A stretch of DNA of 64,000 bases from Candidatus Shapirobacteria bacterium (GTDB lineage Bacteria; Patescibacteria; Microgenomatia; UBA12405): the NCBI GenBank assembly GCA_028710865.1, contig JAQTUF010000001.1, positions 100,409 to 164,408 on the forward strand, read 5' to 3'. Below, in pieces: positions 36,367 through 44,811 of this stretch; the first letter of the stretch is position 1, and each line of letters begins with the position of its first letter. The notes below the pieces were generated by a model. That model searched no databases, was not told the DNA's origin, and saw only the letters and a program-made list of their open reading frames with translations. Position numbers and translations under genes: made by a program.

Positions 36367-38301
36367 TTATTCAACGACTTCGCCTTCTTCAGCATCTTTT
36401 TTATCACCTTTAGTATCAGATTTATCATCAGCTTTTGGTTCTTCGCCATTAGCCTCTGGTTGAGGTTCAGTAGCTTCAGTCCCACCGGTTGGCGGAGTTT
36501 GTTGTTGATAAATAGCGGCACCAATAGTTTGAAGAATTTGACTTAATTCTTCTGAAGCTTTATTAAGATCATCAATTTTAGCATCAGCTTTAGTTAAAAC
36601 TTCCCTAGCCTCTTTAAGTTTTTCCTCTATTTTTTCTTTGTCTTCTGGTTTAACTTTATCAGCAAAATCTTTAAGAGTTTTTTCACCAGAGAAAATAGTG
36701 CCATCAAGTTTGTTTTTGGCCTCAGCCAAACCCTTCTTCTCTTCGTCTTCACGAGCGTGAGATTCAGCATCTTTTTTCATCTGTTCAATTTCCTCTTCTT
36801 TTAGATTGGTAGCATTTTGAATAGTAATCTTTTGTTCCTTACCTGTACCTTTATCTTTGGCAGAAACAGATAAAATGCCATTACTATCAATATCAAAAGT
36901 GACTTCAATTTGAGGCATACCTCGAGGAGCTGGAGCAATACCATCTAAAATAAAGCGGCCAAGAGTCTTATTGTCAGCAGCCATAGGTCGTTCACCTTGC
37001 AAGACATTAATTTCAACTTGAGGTTGATTGTCAGCATAGGTAGTAAATATTTGAGATTTCTTGGTAGGTACGGTTGTATTTCTCTCAATTAGAGGAGTAC
37101 GAACTCCACCAGCAGTCTCAATTCCAAAAGTTAAAGGAGTGACATCTAAAAGAACAATATCTTTGACTTCTCCAGTAAGGACGGCTCCTTGAACAGCAGC
37201 ACCAATGGCGACAACTTCATCAGGGTTAACAGTATTATTTAGATCTTTACCAAAGAAATTTTTAACAACTTCTTGGACTTTAGGCATACGGGTCATTCCC
37301 CCAACCATAATTACCTCTTTAATATCAGATTTAGACACTTTGGCATCTTTAAGAGCTTTTTCGACTGGAGCGACAGTTTTTTGGATTAAATCATCAACTA
37401 ATTTTTCTAACTCAGATCGAGTCAACTTTTTGGTTAAATGAAGAGGATTACCGTCTTTTTGAGTAATAAAAGGTAAATTGATTTCAGTTTCAGCAGCGCT
37501 AGATAACTCAATTTTAGCTTTTTCAGCAGCTTCACGGACACGTTGTAAAGCTTGAGGATCTTTGCCTAAATCGACACCATTTTGTTTTTGAAAATCGTCG
37601 ATAATCCAAGTAATAATTTTTTGATCAAAATCATCACCACCAAGGAAAGTGTCACCATTGGTAGCTTTCACCTCAAAAATACCTTCGCCAATTTCGAGAA
37701 TAGAAATATCAAAAGTACCTCCACCTAAATCGTAGACAGCTACTAATTCATTACCTTTTTTATCCAAACCATAAGCTAGGGCAGCAGCAGTTGGTTCATT
37801 GACAATGCGTTGAACATTTAACCCTGCAATTTCACCAGCTTGTTTGGTAGCTTGGCGTTGAGAATCATCAAAGTAAGCAGGAACAGTAATAACGGCGTCA
37901 GTAACTTTTTCACCAAGGTATTTTTCAGCATCAGCTTTGCATTTTTGCAAAATCATAGCCGAAATTTCTTGAGGAGTATAAGTTTTGCCACCAATCTCAA
38001 CGGCAGCCATTTTGTCTTTACCAGCAACTATTTTAAAAGCAGAGACGGATTGCATTTTTTTGACCTCCGGATCATCAATTCGGCGACCCATAAGGCGTTT
38101 AATGCTATAAATGGTATTAGTAGAATTGAGAACCATCTGACGTTTGGCCAGATCACCAACTAATTTTTTGACTGGTTCAACTACAGAAGGAATAGTGTTG
38201 CGACCTTCTGCACTGATAATAACTTTTGGAGTACCACCCTCCATAACAGCAACGCAGGAGTTAGTAGTACCAAGATCAATTCCGATTATTTTATTTGACA
38301 T
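36367..38301 (-). CDS. dnaK: Chaperone DnaK (Hsp70)
   Basis: 644 aa, full length. The nucleotide-binding domain has [19 protein letters not shown], the phosphate loop [19 protein letters not shown] and [19 protein letters not shown]. The substrate-binding domain follows the [14 protein letters not shown] linker hydrophobics. The helical lid ends in an acidic, Gly/Pro-rich tail ([20 protein letters not shown]), which closes EEGEVVE. Third gene of the CIRCE-controlled operon, 18 bp after grpE. It works with GrpE and the downstream type B DnaJ. Confidence 0.98.
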   Translation of the reverse strand: MSNKIIGIDLGTTNSCVAVMEGGTPKVIISAEGRNTIPSVVEPVKKLVGDLAKRQMVLNSTNTIYSIKRLMGRRIDDPEVKKMQSVSAFKIVAGKDKMAAVEIGGKTYTPQEISAMILQKCKADAEKYLGEKVTDAVITVPAYFDDSQRQATKQAGEIAGLNVQRIVNEPTAAALAYGLDKKGNELVAVYDLGGGTFDISILEIGEGIFEVKATNGDTFLGGDDFDQKIITWIIDDFQKQNGVDLGKDPQALQRVREAAEKAKIELSSAAETEINLPFITQKDGNPLHLTKKLTRSELEKLVDDLIQKTVAPVEKALKDAKVSKSDIKEVIMVGGMTRMPKVQEVVKNFFGKDLNNTVNPDEVVAIGAAVQGAVLTGEVKDIVLLDVTPLTFGIETAGGVRTPLIERNTTVPTKKSQIFTTYADNQPQVEINVLQGERPMAADNKTLGRFILDGIAPAPRGMPQIEVTFDIDSNGILSVSAKDKGTGKEQKITIQNATNLKEEEIEQMKKDAESHAREDEEKKGLAEAKNKLDGTIFSGEKTLKDFADKVKPEDKEKIEEKLKEAREVLTKADAKIDDLNKASEELSQILQTIGAAIYQQQTPPTGGTEATEPQPEANGEEPKADDKSDTKGDKKDAEEGEVVE

Positions 38302-38319
38302 AATTTTGATAAATAATAA

Positions 38320-38790
38320 TTAATTTGTAATTTGGTCAGATTTACCGACGGCCACTTGTGAGGGTCGGATAATATGACCATTTAATTTATAACCTATTTT
38401 TTTAACTGAAATAACCTGATTTTCTTTACCTTCAACTACTTCAATACAATCCATGGTCTCAGGATTAAATTTTTGACCTAAAGCTTCAATTTCTTCAACC
38501 CCTTCTGATTTTAAGACTCCAATAAATTTATCAATGGCCATTTTTAATCCTTGGTCTTGAATATGATTAAAAGTGAGATAGAGATCATCTAAAATTTCAA
38601 TCATTTTAATAACAATAGCGGTAGTAGCTAGGGTAACAAAAAGTTGACGTTGAGATTCAATCCTTTTTTCAAGATTGGCATAATCAGCTAGGGATCGTTT
38701 TAACCGATCCTCTAATTCGATGGTTTTTTGTTCCAAAGCAATTAATTTTTCGACTTGATTATCGTTTGATTTAGTTTTGGTTTTAGTCAT
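38320..38790 (-). CDS. grpE: Nucleotide exchange factor GrpE
   Basis: 156 aa, somewhat shorter than the usual 190. GrpE releases ADP from DnaK. The N-terminal long coiled coil is seen in LEQKTIELEDRLKRSLADYANLEKRIESQRQ-type heptads (about 15-50). The C-terminal beta domain has EALGQKFNPETMDCIEVVEG and the conserved ending YKLNGHIIRPSQVAVGK. The middle helices (about 60-95) match the family but drift. Flanked by hrcA (8 bp) and dnaK (18 bp). Confidence 0.93.
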   Translation of the reverse strand: MTKTKTKSNDNQVEKLIALEQKTIELEDRLKRSLADYANLEKRIESQRQLFVTLATTAIVIKMIEILDDLYLTFNHIQDQGLKMAIDKFIGVLKSEGVEEIEALGQKFNPETMDCIEVVEGKENQVISVKKIGYKLNGHIIRPSQVAVGKSDQITN

Positions 38791-38798
38791 TTTTTAAA

Positions 38799-39527
38799 TT
38801 AACGAGTAATGGTGGAAATAAGTTCGGCAAAATAATCAACCATAGGAATAATACTAGTGTAATGAAAACGAGCTGGACCGACAATACCTAAAATTCCTCG
38901 ATGAGGACCAGCTTCATAATTTTGATAGACAAAACCGCATGGTTCAAGATGTTCCATACCTAAATCTTCACCAATGAGTAAGTGAATAATTTTTTCATCA
39001 TCATTACTAGCTTTTTTGATAATTTCAAACCAAAAGTTATTATTATCAAGTAAAGAAAGAACAGTTTTAGTAACATCTATATTAAAAAATTCTGGCTCTT
39101 CCAAAAGATTAGAAGCACCATAACTATAGACAGAACCATGATCAGTAGTAGCAATGGCCATAGAACGAGTTTTGTTGGCTAATTCCTTAGTAGTTTCTTT
39201 TAAAAGACGATCAAATTCATTTCGGTAATCCCAAATTTTTTCTTTGGCCCCAATTTCTTCACTAACAGTTAAATTTTTAGCAGTCATCAAATTTCGAACG
39301 TAATATTTTAAACCCATAGAGGTAGGGGCTCGACCAGCTGACAAATGACCTTTTTTAAGAAAACCAAGCTGAGTTAGGGCTGACATTTCATTTCTAATGG
39401 TGGCTGAAGAAATTCCTAAGGAATATTTTTTTTCAAGAGTTTCAGAACCGACTGGAGAAGCCGTTTCAATAAACTCTTCGGTAATACATTTAAGAATCTT
39501 TATTTGTCTTTGGGTTAATTCTGCCAT
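38799..39527 (-). CDS. hrcA: Heat-inducible transcription repressor HrcA (short form)
   Basis: 242 aa against about 340 aa for typical HrcA. HrcA represses heat-shock operons by binding CIRCE. The N-terminal winged helix is intact: QIKILKCITEEFIETASPVG and SSATIRNEMSALTQLGFLKK, with SAGRAPTSMGLKYYV. The middle inserted dimerisation domain is trimmed; the C-terminal GIVGPARFHYTSIIPMVDYF matches the family's IGPxxMxYxRxxxLV end. First gene of the operon. Its ATG lies right after a promoter overlapped by the CIRCE operator, so negative autoregulation is predicted and the mRNA may be leaderless. Confidence 0.93.
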   Translation of the reverse strand: MAELTQRQIKILKCITEEFIETASPVGSETLEKKYSLGISSATIRNEMSALTQLGFLKKGHLSAGRAPTSMGLKYYVRNLMTAKNLTVSEEIGAKEKIWDYRNEFDRLLKETTKELANKTRSMAIATTDHGSVYSYGASNLLEEPEFFNIDVTKTVLSLLDNNNFWFEIIKKASNDDEKIIHLLIGEDLGMEHLEPCGFVYQNYEAGPHRGILGIVGPARFHYTSIIPMVDYFAELISTITR

Positions 39528-39528
39528 A

Positions 39529-39555
39529 TTAGCAATATAATAGACCGAGTGCTAA
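39529..39555 (-). promoter_or_regulatory. CIRCE operator (left half degenerate)
   Basis: The 27-bp CIRCE layout (9-9-9) is kept: one half is GAGTGCTAA (39547-39555) and the other TTAGCAATA (39529-39537), where the consensus is TTAGCACTC. So 6 of 9 bases hold in the weaker half. It overlaps the hrcA promoter and sits just upstream of the hrcA ATG. Confidence 0.9.
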
Positions 39556-39565
39556 TTGGTGTCAA
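39537..39565 (-). promoter_or_regulatory. Promoter of hrcA-grpE-dnaK-dnaJ
   Basis: TTGACA (39560-39565, perfect), a 17-nt spacer and TATTAT (39537-39542) on the minus strand. The start should be near 39530, 2-4 nt before the hrcA ATG. Confidence 0.8.
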
Positions 39566-39582
39566 GAGGGAAATAAAAATGT

Positions 39583-39620
39583 AAACACTGTTGGGTTTGG
39601 GGGTAAACCCAACAGTGTTT
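39583..39620 (-). terminator. Terminator of the pyrE-pyrF cassette
   Basis: A perfect 16-bp stem (39583-39598 with 39605-39620) around a 6-nt loop; on the minus strand it is followed by ACATTTTTATTT. It lies 13 bp after the pyrE stop codon. It shields the hrcA promoter from pyrEF readthrough. Confidence 0.85.
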
Positions 39621-39632
39621 GAGAAAGGATGT

Positions 39633-40319
39633 TTATTTATTTTGTTCTTGTTGTTTCTGAATGAATTTGGCTCCATGGCCAAGCTTAGTGTTTATAGGCC
39701 TCCCCTCTTTGCAAAAAGGACAGTCATTCGCCGCATAGACAGGAAATTTTTTGTCACAAAGACTGACAAAAGGAATTGTAGTTTTACCAACCACAATTTC
39801 TGATGTAATTTCGGTTCCGCGGTTCCACATGGCAATGGCGCCAATAATAGTGGTATCCAACCTGAGAGCTTCATTTGCCACCGAAAGGATACTCCCTCCA
39901 GTAGTAACAATATCCTCTACAAGAAGAATATCTTTCCTTTTGATAGGCTCTTCGAAGCCTCTTTTAATTTCAAAACCGGTATCAGTTTTGTCGGCAAAGG
40001 CGGTGTTAATTTTTCTACCAATCATTGTCGACAAATGAAATCCAACAAAGACTGTTAAAATGGCACCACCAACGGCCGGTCCGATAACCACATCAATATC
40101 AAAAAAACAGGATTCGAATTGTTCCAAAGCCTTTTCCGCCATCCTTCTGGCTATTTCAAAAGTTGCTTCAGGGTCATAATAAACCAAATCTTTGCGAACA
40201 TAATCCTCTGCATGTAGCCCGCTTTTAAGAATAAAGTGGTCATTGGAGAGAACAGCTCCACAAATGTCGCTAATTATAGTTTCCGTTTCTACATCTTCAT
40301 AAGGATTTGAGTAAAACAT
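39633..40319 (-). CDS. pyrE: Orotate phosphoribosyltransferase
   Basis: 228 aa. It converts orotate and PRPP to orotidine 5'-monophosphate. The PRPP loop ILLVEDIVTTGGS is at about 125-137, and the FVGFHLSTMIGRKIN region fits the family. The C-terminal CPFCKEGRPINTKLGHGAKF is typical of OPRT of the bacterial-archaeal type with a CPxC knuckle. An AGGAGG Shine-Dalgarno lies 7 nt before the ATG, unlike most resident genes. It follows pyrF by 10 bp and ends just before the 16-bp terminator stem. Confidence 0.92.
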   Translation of the reverse strand: MFYSNPYEDVETETIISDICGAVLSNDHFILKSGLHAEDYVRKDLVYYDPEATFEIARRMAEKALEQFESCFFDIDVVIGPAVGGAILTVFVGFHLSTMIGRKINTAFADKTDTGFEIKRGFEEPIKRKDILLVEDIVTTGGSILSVANEALRLDTTIIGAIAMWNRGTEITSEIVVGKTTIPFVSLCDKKFPVYAANDCPFCKEGRPINTKLGHGAKFIQKQQEQNK

Positions 40320-40329
40320 AAATTACCTC

Positions 40330-41091
40330 CTATTTTTTTATTTTCTCGATTTCTTCAACAAACAATTTTGCAGCGTTAACCATACCACCGATCTCTTTTG
40401 GGGGATTGGTGATTGGCCGGCCAACAACAATCCTATCGGCACCGTTTTTCAATGCATCTGTAGGTGTCATAAATGCCTTCTGGTCATTTGGGGGTGCCCA
40501 TAGAGGACGAATACCAGGAATGATTTTCTCTAAAAGATAAAATTGCTTTCCCAAATTTTCTTTTAAATAGATTAATTCCTGACCTGAGCAAACAATTCCC
40601 CCAGCTTCAGCCTTAACAAGCATCTGAGCAAATTTTAAAACTGCTCCATTGCGCGGGTCGCCGAAAATTAAAATACATTCTTCTTCGTCAATACTGGTAA
40701 GAACAGTTATACCTAAAACCGTAGAGTTAGGACTGTTTTTTACAGCATTTACGACAGCCTCAAATCCAGCCGATGTATGAACATCGACATATTTAGGATT
40801 TAATGGCTGGATTCCTTTGGCAGCACCACCAACGGTATTTGGAATATCATCCCATTTACCGTCCCAAAAAGTAAATCCTTTTTGGGCCATCTCAAAGATT
40901 TGATGGAGTTTTTCCAGCATAACGAAATCACATTTCGCTACCATTTGAGCATAGGTACTACTGATGAATTCCAATCCGATTTTAAACCCGCCAACATGTG
41001 GACTCAATGTTCCGACGATTTCGTATGCCCTATTAACATCAGAAGTATCGACAGCTATAATTAGTCTTTCTTTTGCCTGCAATTTAACCAC
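40330..41091 (-). CDS. pyrF: Orotidine 5'-phosphate decarboxylase
   Basis: 253 aa from a GTG at 41091; an in-frame TTG at 41082 lies about 10 nt after an AAAGGA site and is an alternative start. It decarboxylates OMP to UMP. The catalytic tetrad is visible: Lys37 in FKIGLEF and Asp77-Lys79-Asp82 in WDGKWDDIPNT. The phosphate loop is in RIVVGRPITN. No carbamoyl-phosphate, dihydroorotate or other de novo genes are in the window, so the pair can only finish UMP synthesis from supplied orotate. Two hairpins (GTGCT/AGCAC and CTGTTT/AAACAG at 41103-41143) lie upstream. Confidence 0.9.
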   Translation of the reverse strand: MVKLQAKERLIIAVDTSDVNRAYEIVGTLSPHVGGFKIGLEFISSTYAQMVAKCDFVMLEKLHQIFEMAQKGFTFWDGKWDDIPNTVGGAAKGIQPLNPKYVDVHTSAGFEAVVNAVKNSPNSTVLGITVLTSIDEEECILIFGDPRNGAVLKFAQMLVKAEAGGIVCSGQELIYLKENLGKQFYLLEKIIPGIRPLWAPPNDQKAFMTPTDALKNGADRIVVGRPITNPPKEIGGMVNAAKLFVEEIEKIKK

Positions 41092-41171
41092 ATCCTTTCA
41101 AAGTGCTAAAAAAGCACAAAATTCTGTTTTTTAAACAGTTGAAGAAATATAACACAAATTAAGGGGGAAAA

Positions 41172-41474
41172 TTATTTAGTTTCTTTTTTATAGAAAATGA
41201 AGAAGAGACAAATAAAAAGACAGGTAGTTAAAACAAAATTAGTAAGAAAAAATTGGTGGAAAAAACGAAGTATTAAAAGTCCTAATAAATAAAAGGAAAG
41301 AGATAAGTTAAGGCAATGATTTTTGGAAAAAATATAACTAGTAGAAATAAAACAAGAAATAGTGATGAGAAAGAAAGTTATTTTGGCCCAAAGAGAAACT
41401 GGAGCAATAAAGTTGACAAAACTGATTAAACCTGACCAAAATATAATAGAAAAGTAAACAAATTTTTTATTCAT
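41172..41474 (-). CDS. Small multi-pass membrane protein
   Basis: 100 aa. Three to four hydrophobic helices cover nearly the whole length (FVYFSIIFWSGLISFVNFI; ITFFLITISCFISTSYIFS; LSFYLLGLLILRFFHQFFL). No motif is recognised. Its ATG overlaps the last 8 bp of rmuC, so it is co-translated with that gene. Function is unknown. Confidence 0.65.
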   Translation of the reverse strand: MNKKFVYFSIIFWSGLISFVNFIAPVSLWAKITFFLITISCFISTSYIFSKNHCLNLSLSFYLLGLLILRFFHQFFLTNFVLTTCLFICLFFIFYKKETK

Positions 41475-42552
41475 GGATCTGAGGAATATTTTCGGTCTCC
41501 TCGGTTTTTATTTTACTGACTATTTTAACTAATTTGTTGGTACGAGTGGTATCAACAGTGGTGTATTTCTTTTGGAGAGATTCAATTCCAGCACCAATAT
41601 CTTTAAAACCTTTATTATAATTATCAAATTCTTCAGAGAATTTTTTGATATAGCCAATAATAGTAGCAACATTTTTTTGATAACGGAAATTATCATAGGC
41701 CTGGTGAACCATACGCAAAATGGCAGTAAATGAAAAAGGTCCGGCTAAAATTACTTTTTTACTCATGGCATCTTGCCAAACATCTGGGAAACGATCGTAA
41801 ATAAAACTAAAAATCATTTCATTGGGGATAAATAAAATGACAAAATCAACCGTATTTTCCTCTGGATTGATATATTCCCTACTAGTAACTTCTTTAATTT
41901 TGGTCTTAATATCTTGTTCAAAAAGTTTTTTGAATTTTTCTTTTTCTTCTTTACCATCAGCTTCGCTCATTTTGACTAAATTTTGATAAGGAAATTTGGA
42001 ATCGACGTTTACTTTCATACCATCTGGCATATAGACAGTAAAATCAGGTCGAGACGAGTCCCCACTGACTTGTTTGTCATAATTGACACCAGAGACAAAG
42101 CCAGACATTTTGAGTAAGTCCTCGGCGACCTGTTCACCAAAAGCTCCACGCATTTGATTGTTGCTTAAAACATTTTTAAGACCTTCAGCAGTGACTCGGA
42201 GTTGATGGGTAAGAGTTTTTTGTTCTTCCATTTTCTCATTTAAAGCGGAAAAGGAACCAATGCGTTTGTTTTCAACTTCATCCATTTTTTTGTTGTTCTT
42301 TTCGATTTCCAATAAAGCTCGATTAACCAATTGTTCGATGGCTTGTTTTTTGTTATTTAAATCAGTGCCGATTTTTTGATCTGCCAAAGTAATCAATTGT
42401 TGATTGGCATTTTTGAGAACTTCAGGGAAAATTTTGTTTAAAGAGTTGGAAATTTCTTGGGACAATTCATCTTGATTATTTTTTTTGGATCTGATAATCA
42501 AAAAAACCAAGGTGGCTAATATTAAAACCAAAAGAATATAAACAAAGGTCAT
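41467..42552 (-). CDS. rmuC: DNA recombination protein RmuC
   Basis: 361 aa. RmuC proteins have an N-terminal transmembrane helix (about 2-20), a long coiled coil (about 25-125, Lys/Glu/Gln-rich) and a C-terminal restriction-endonuclease-like fold. The typical NNQMRGAFGEQVAEDLLKM and RPDFTVYMPDGMKVNVDSKF are both visible; the latter carries the D and K residues of the nuclease-like core. E. coli RmuC limits inverted-repeat recombination. No Shine-Dalgarno is evident. It is divergent from the unknown gene at 42601. Confidence 0.9.
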   Translation of the reverse strand: MTFVYILLVLILATLVFLIIRSKKNNQDELSQEISNSLNKIFPEVLKNANQQLITLADQKIGTDLNNKKQAIEQLVNRALLEIEKNNKKMDEVENKRIGSFSALNEKMEEQKTLTHQLRVTAEGLKNVLSNNQMRGAFGEQVAEDLLKMSGFVSGVNYDKQVSGDSSRPDFTVYMPDGMKVNVDSKFPYQNLVKMSEADGKEEKEKFKKLFEQDIKTKIKEVTSREYINPEENTVDFVILFIPNEMIFSFIYDRFPDVWQDAMSKKVILAGPFSFTAILRMVHQAYDNFRYQKNVATIIGYIKKFSEEFDNYNKGFKDIGAGIESLQKKYTTVDTTRTNKLVKIVSKIKTEETENIPQIHE

Positions 42553-42587
42553 AGACTTATTTTACACTAGAGAAAAATGATTTTTGA

Positions 42588-42593
42588 TAAAAT
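42588..42593 (+). promoter_or_regulatory. -10 box for the 42601 gene
   Basis: TAAAAT, 7 nt before the ATG at 42601; the paralogue at 43247 has the same GATAAAAT element 5 nt before its ATG. This supports these starts. Confidence 0.45.
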
Positions 42594-42600
42594 TGGCATT

Positions 42601-43161
42601 ATGAATAAAGAAAAAAGATTCTTTGAAAGATTAGAAGAATCATTAGTGGAATCTAATTATGGCGATGTTTTTGATAAATCGAGCAATTTAATTAAAAAAA
42701 CTAAATTATCTGAATCATTAGGAATTATGGTTGGGTCTGAAGAGGAAGAATATTTAATCATCTCAATGGCATGGAATATAAACAGAAAAGCAAAAATTCC
42801 AATGGATAAAGATTTAGATATGGATTTTTTTAGTAAAACTCCAATGATGGGATTTTTAGAAAATTGTAATGGTATTACTAAATGGGTGGCAAAACAATTT
42901 AATAATGAACTTAAAAGAAGAGATAGAGTCACAATTATGTTTTTGAATAAAAAAGAAAATATTTTAAATGAAAGTCTTTCAATAAAAGAAATTTCCAATG
43001 TTCTAGATAGAGCGACTAATTTACTATCTTTGATCTATTTGGAAGCTCCAAACGGAATTTTACCAGAGAATATATTTGAGAATTCATTACCTGACATAAA
43101 AAAATTTCGTGACGAAATAAGTGAAATAAAAGATATTAATAACCGCACAAATTTAAATTAA
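42601..43161 (+). CDS. Unrecognised protein, paralogue 1 of a tandem pair
   Basis: 186 aa from the ATG at 42601 (the frame opens at 42577 but the -10 box lies between). I do not recognise it. It is charged, helical and without signal peptide, membrane segment or cysteine pattern. Three blocks recur in the next gene: YLIISMAWNINRKAK, TKWVAKQFNNELKRR and NVLDRATNLLSLIYLE. The last block is strongly amphipathic and could be an interaction surface. The two genes are separated by 85 bp, on the + strand, between rmuC and dut. Base use is like that of the neighbours. Confidence 0.7.
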   Translation: MNKEKRFFERLEESLVESNYGDVFDKSSNLIKKTKLSESLGIMVGSEEEEYLIISMAWNINRKAKIPMDKDLDMDFFSKTPMMGFLENCNGITKWVAKQFNNELKRRDRVTIMFLNKKENILNESLSIKEISNVLDRATNLLSLIYLEAPNGILPENIFENSLPDIKKFRDEISEIKDINNRTNLN

Positions 43162-43235
43162 GTTTTACTATAAAAATTAAATCTAAAAAATTACAAATAA
43201 ATTATAAAAACTATTTTAAATTAAAAATTAGGTGA

Positions 43236-43241
43236 TAAAAT
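43236..43241 (+). promoter_or_regulatory. -10 box for the 43247 gene
   Basis: TAAAAT, 5 nt before the ATG at 43247. Confidence 0.4.
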
Positions 43242-43246
43242 CTACT

Positions 43247-43882
43247 ATGAAGGAAAAATCTCCTATAGATTGGGAAGTAATAGGAAGATACGAATCAATA
43301 AAAGAAGAGACTACAGATTTAATTGAGAATAATGATTTAATATATTTATTGGATATTATTGGTAATCAAAGAGAATCTGATTACCTTTTAGTGTCTATGG
43401 CCTGGAATATAAGTAGAAAAAAAACAAAATATATAAATTATGGCGGTGAATTAGTTGATGTTGATTACTTTCATAATAGTTCATGGATGGATTGTGAACG
43501 TAAAAAAGGATTTTTGAATCAACGGTTTATAAAATGGGTTGATAAAGAAATTGAATTAAAAAAAAGAACTACTGATAAATTATTAATGATGAAAAATATT
43601 GCTGGCTATTTTTTAGAAGATTCTGTTACCAATGTTATAGATAGAGTGACGAATATGTTGTCTTTGATATATATACAGAAACTTGATGAAGCAAAAAGAA
43701 CTAATAAAGAAATACAAACATCGGAAATTTTTACTGGATCAGAAGATTTAATCACAAAATTTGGTAAAGAAATAAAAGAACTTAAAAAATCCAATGACGG
43801 TGGTGATGAAATAAATTTAAAAAAGGTAATAGAATATTCGCGCAATAAAGGTATTGTCTATAATCCGAGGTTTAATTTATAG
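43247..43882 (+). CDS. Unrecognised protein, paralogue 2 of a tandem pair
   Basis: 211 aa from the ATG at 43247. It shares with the preceding protein YLLVSMAWNISRKKT, IKWVDKEIELKKR and NVIDRVTNMLSLIYIQ, at the same order and spacing, so the pair arose by duplication. It is longer by a C-terminal extension (VIEYSRNKGIVYNPRFNL). Overall identity is low, so the duplication is old or the proteins evolve fast. No catalytic motif is visible. It converges on dut with 1 bp between the stops. Its function is unknown; an alpha-helical bundle is expected. Confidence 0.7.
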   Translation: MKEKSPIDWEVIGRYESIKEETTDLIENNDLIYLLDIIGNQRESDYLLVSMAWNISRKKTKYINYGGELVDVDYFHNSSWMDCERKKGFLNQRFIKWVDKEIELKKRTTDKLLMMKNIAGYFLEDSVTNVIDRVTNMLSLIYIQKLDEAKRTNKEIQTSEIFTGSEDLITKFGKEIKELKKSNDGGDEINLKKVIEYSRNKGIVYNPRFNL

Positions 43883-43883
43883 T

Positions 43884-44315
43884 TTACTTTACTCCAGTTG
43901 TGCCGAAGCCGCCGCGGTCAGAATTTTTCATCTTAGCGACTTCTTCTATTTCAAATTTTTCATATTTAACCAAAACTATTTGGACTAAACGAGTTCCTTT
44001 TTCAACTTTAACTATTTGATCAGTAAAATTATAAGCAGCAAAATGATATTCATCATTATCACCGCAATAATCTTGATCCATCACTCCAATTCCATTAATA
44101 CTCATAAGGCCAAGTTTGTGGGTAGAACTTCTGGTAACTAACATAATAAAATAACCTTTAGGGATTTCTACTGCTACATTCATGGGAATATAGGCAATTT
44201 CTTTTGGTTTAATTTCCATATCGATTCTGGAACAAAGATCAACCGCAGCAGAACCAATGGTTTTGTGAATTGGGAGAGACAAGGATTTATCAAATCTTTT
44301 TAATTTAACTTTCAT
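43884..44315 (-). CDS. dut: dUTP diphosphatase (trimeric dUTPase)
   Basis: 143 aa. It hydrolyses dUTP to dUMP, which keeps uracil out of DNA and feeds dTMP synthesis. The trimeric family motifs appear: GSAAVDLCS (motif 1), RSSTHKLG (motif 2), INGIGVMDQDYCGDN (motif 3), KGTRLVQIV (motif 4) and the C-terminal arm RGGFGTTG (motif 5). Motif 1 usually has AGYDL, here AAVDL, a tolerated variant. A TATAAT box is 5 nt before the ATG. Confidence 0.94.
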   Translation of the reverse strand: MKVKLKRFDKSLSLPIHKTIGSAAVDLCSRIDMEIKPKEIAYIPMNVAVEIPKGYFIMLVTRSSTHKLGLMSINGIGVMDQDYCGDNDEYHFAAYNFTDQIVKVEKGTRLVQIVLVKYEKFEIEEVAKMKNSDRGGFGTTGVK

Positions 44316-44320
44316 GACTG

Positions 44321-44326
44321 ATTATA
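44321..44326 (-). promoter_or_regulatory. -10 box of dut (leaderless type)
   Basis: TATAAT on the minus strand, 5 nt before the dut ATG at 44315. Confidence 0.5.
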
Positions 44327-44414
44327 TATCAGCGTTTATTTATTGGATATATAAGATATATAATGTGGGTAGATTGTTTTGGCTAGCACTTTAACTAAAA
44401 AGGGAGGTAGAAAA

Positions 44415-44747
44415 ATGAAATGGGAAATAATTGTTTTATTGGTAATAATAGGCCTTACAGCACAACTAGTACCTTTGGCTGGCGAAATAAAAAATATAAA
44501 AGAATGGAGAAAATATGGGGCATCTAGCTTGTCAATAATTTTCTTCATAATATTATGTTTGATTCTTGTTTTTCCATTTAGCCTAATATTACTTATAAAT
44601 CTCGAACAGAAGATAAAAATAAAAAATGATGAAGAAGTTGAATATTTTACAAATCAATTAAAATCTGCTTTTCCTAATGAAACACGTTCATTAAGTGATG
44701 TAATCCAAAATGTGGGAGATGAGGTAGACCTTGATATTAATTTTTAG
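44415..44747 (+). CDS. Small membrane protein with strong Shine-Dalgarno
   Basis: 110 aa from the ATG at 44415; an upstream in-frame ATG at 44379 is less likely because AGGGAGG lies 7 nt before 44415. Two transmembrane helices are visible (IIVLLVIIGLTAQLVPLAG; IIFFIILCLILVFPFSLIL), joined by KNIKEWRKYGASS. The C-terminal 45 residues are charged and presumably cytoplasmic (TNQLKSAFPNETRSLSDVIQ). The N-terminal helix plus the WRKYGASSLS stretch faintly recalls PQ-loop proteins, but I would not name it. It carries its own terminator and looks like an isolated transferred gene. Confidence 0.7.
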   Translation: MKWEIIVLLVIIGLTAQLVPLAGEIKNIKEWRKYGASSLSIIFFIILCLILVFPFSLILLINLEQKIKIKNDEEVEYFTNQLKSAFPNETRSLSDVIQNVGDEVDLDINF

Positions 44748-44768
44748 TCAAACAATTAAACTTAAATC

Positions 44769-44811
44769 GGCAGATTGATGCACTTTTGTGTTGATCTGCC
44801 TTTTATTTTTT
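44769..44811 (+). terminator. Rho-independent terminator of the 44415 gene
   Basis: Stem of 13 pairs including G-U wobbles (GGCAGAT...ATCTGCC outermost), loop of 6 nt, then TTTTATTTTTT. It overlaps the last bases of the opposing helicase gene. Confidence 0.85.
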
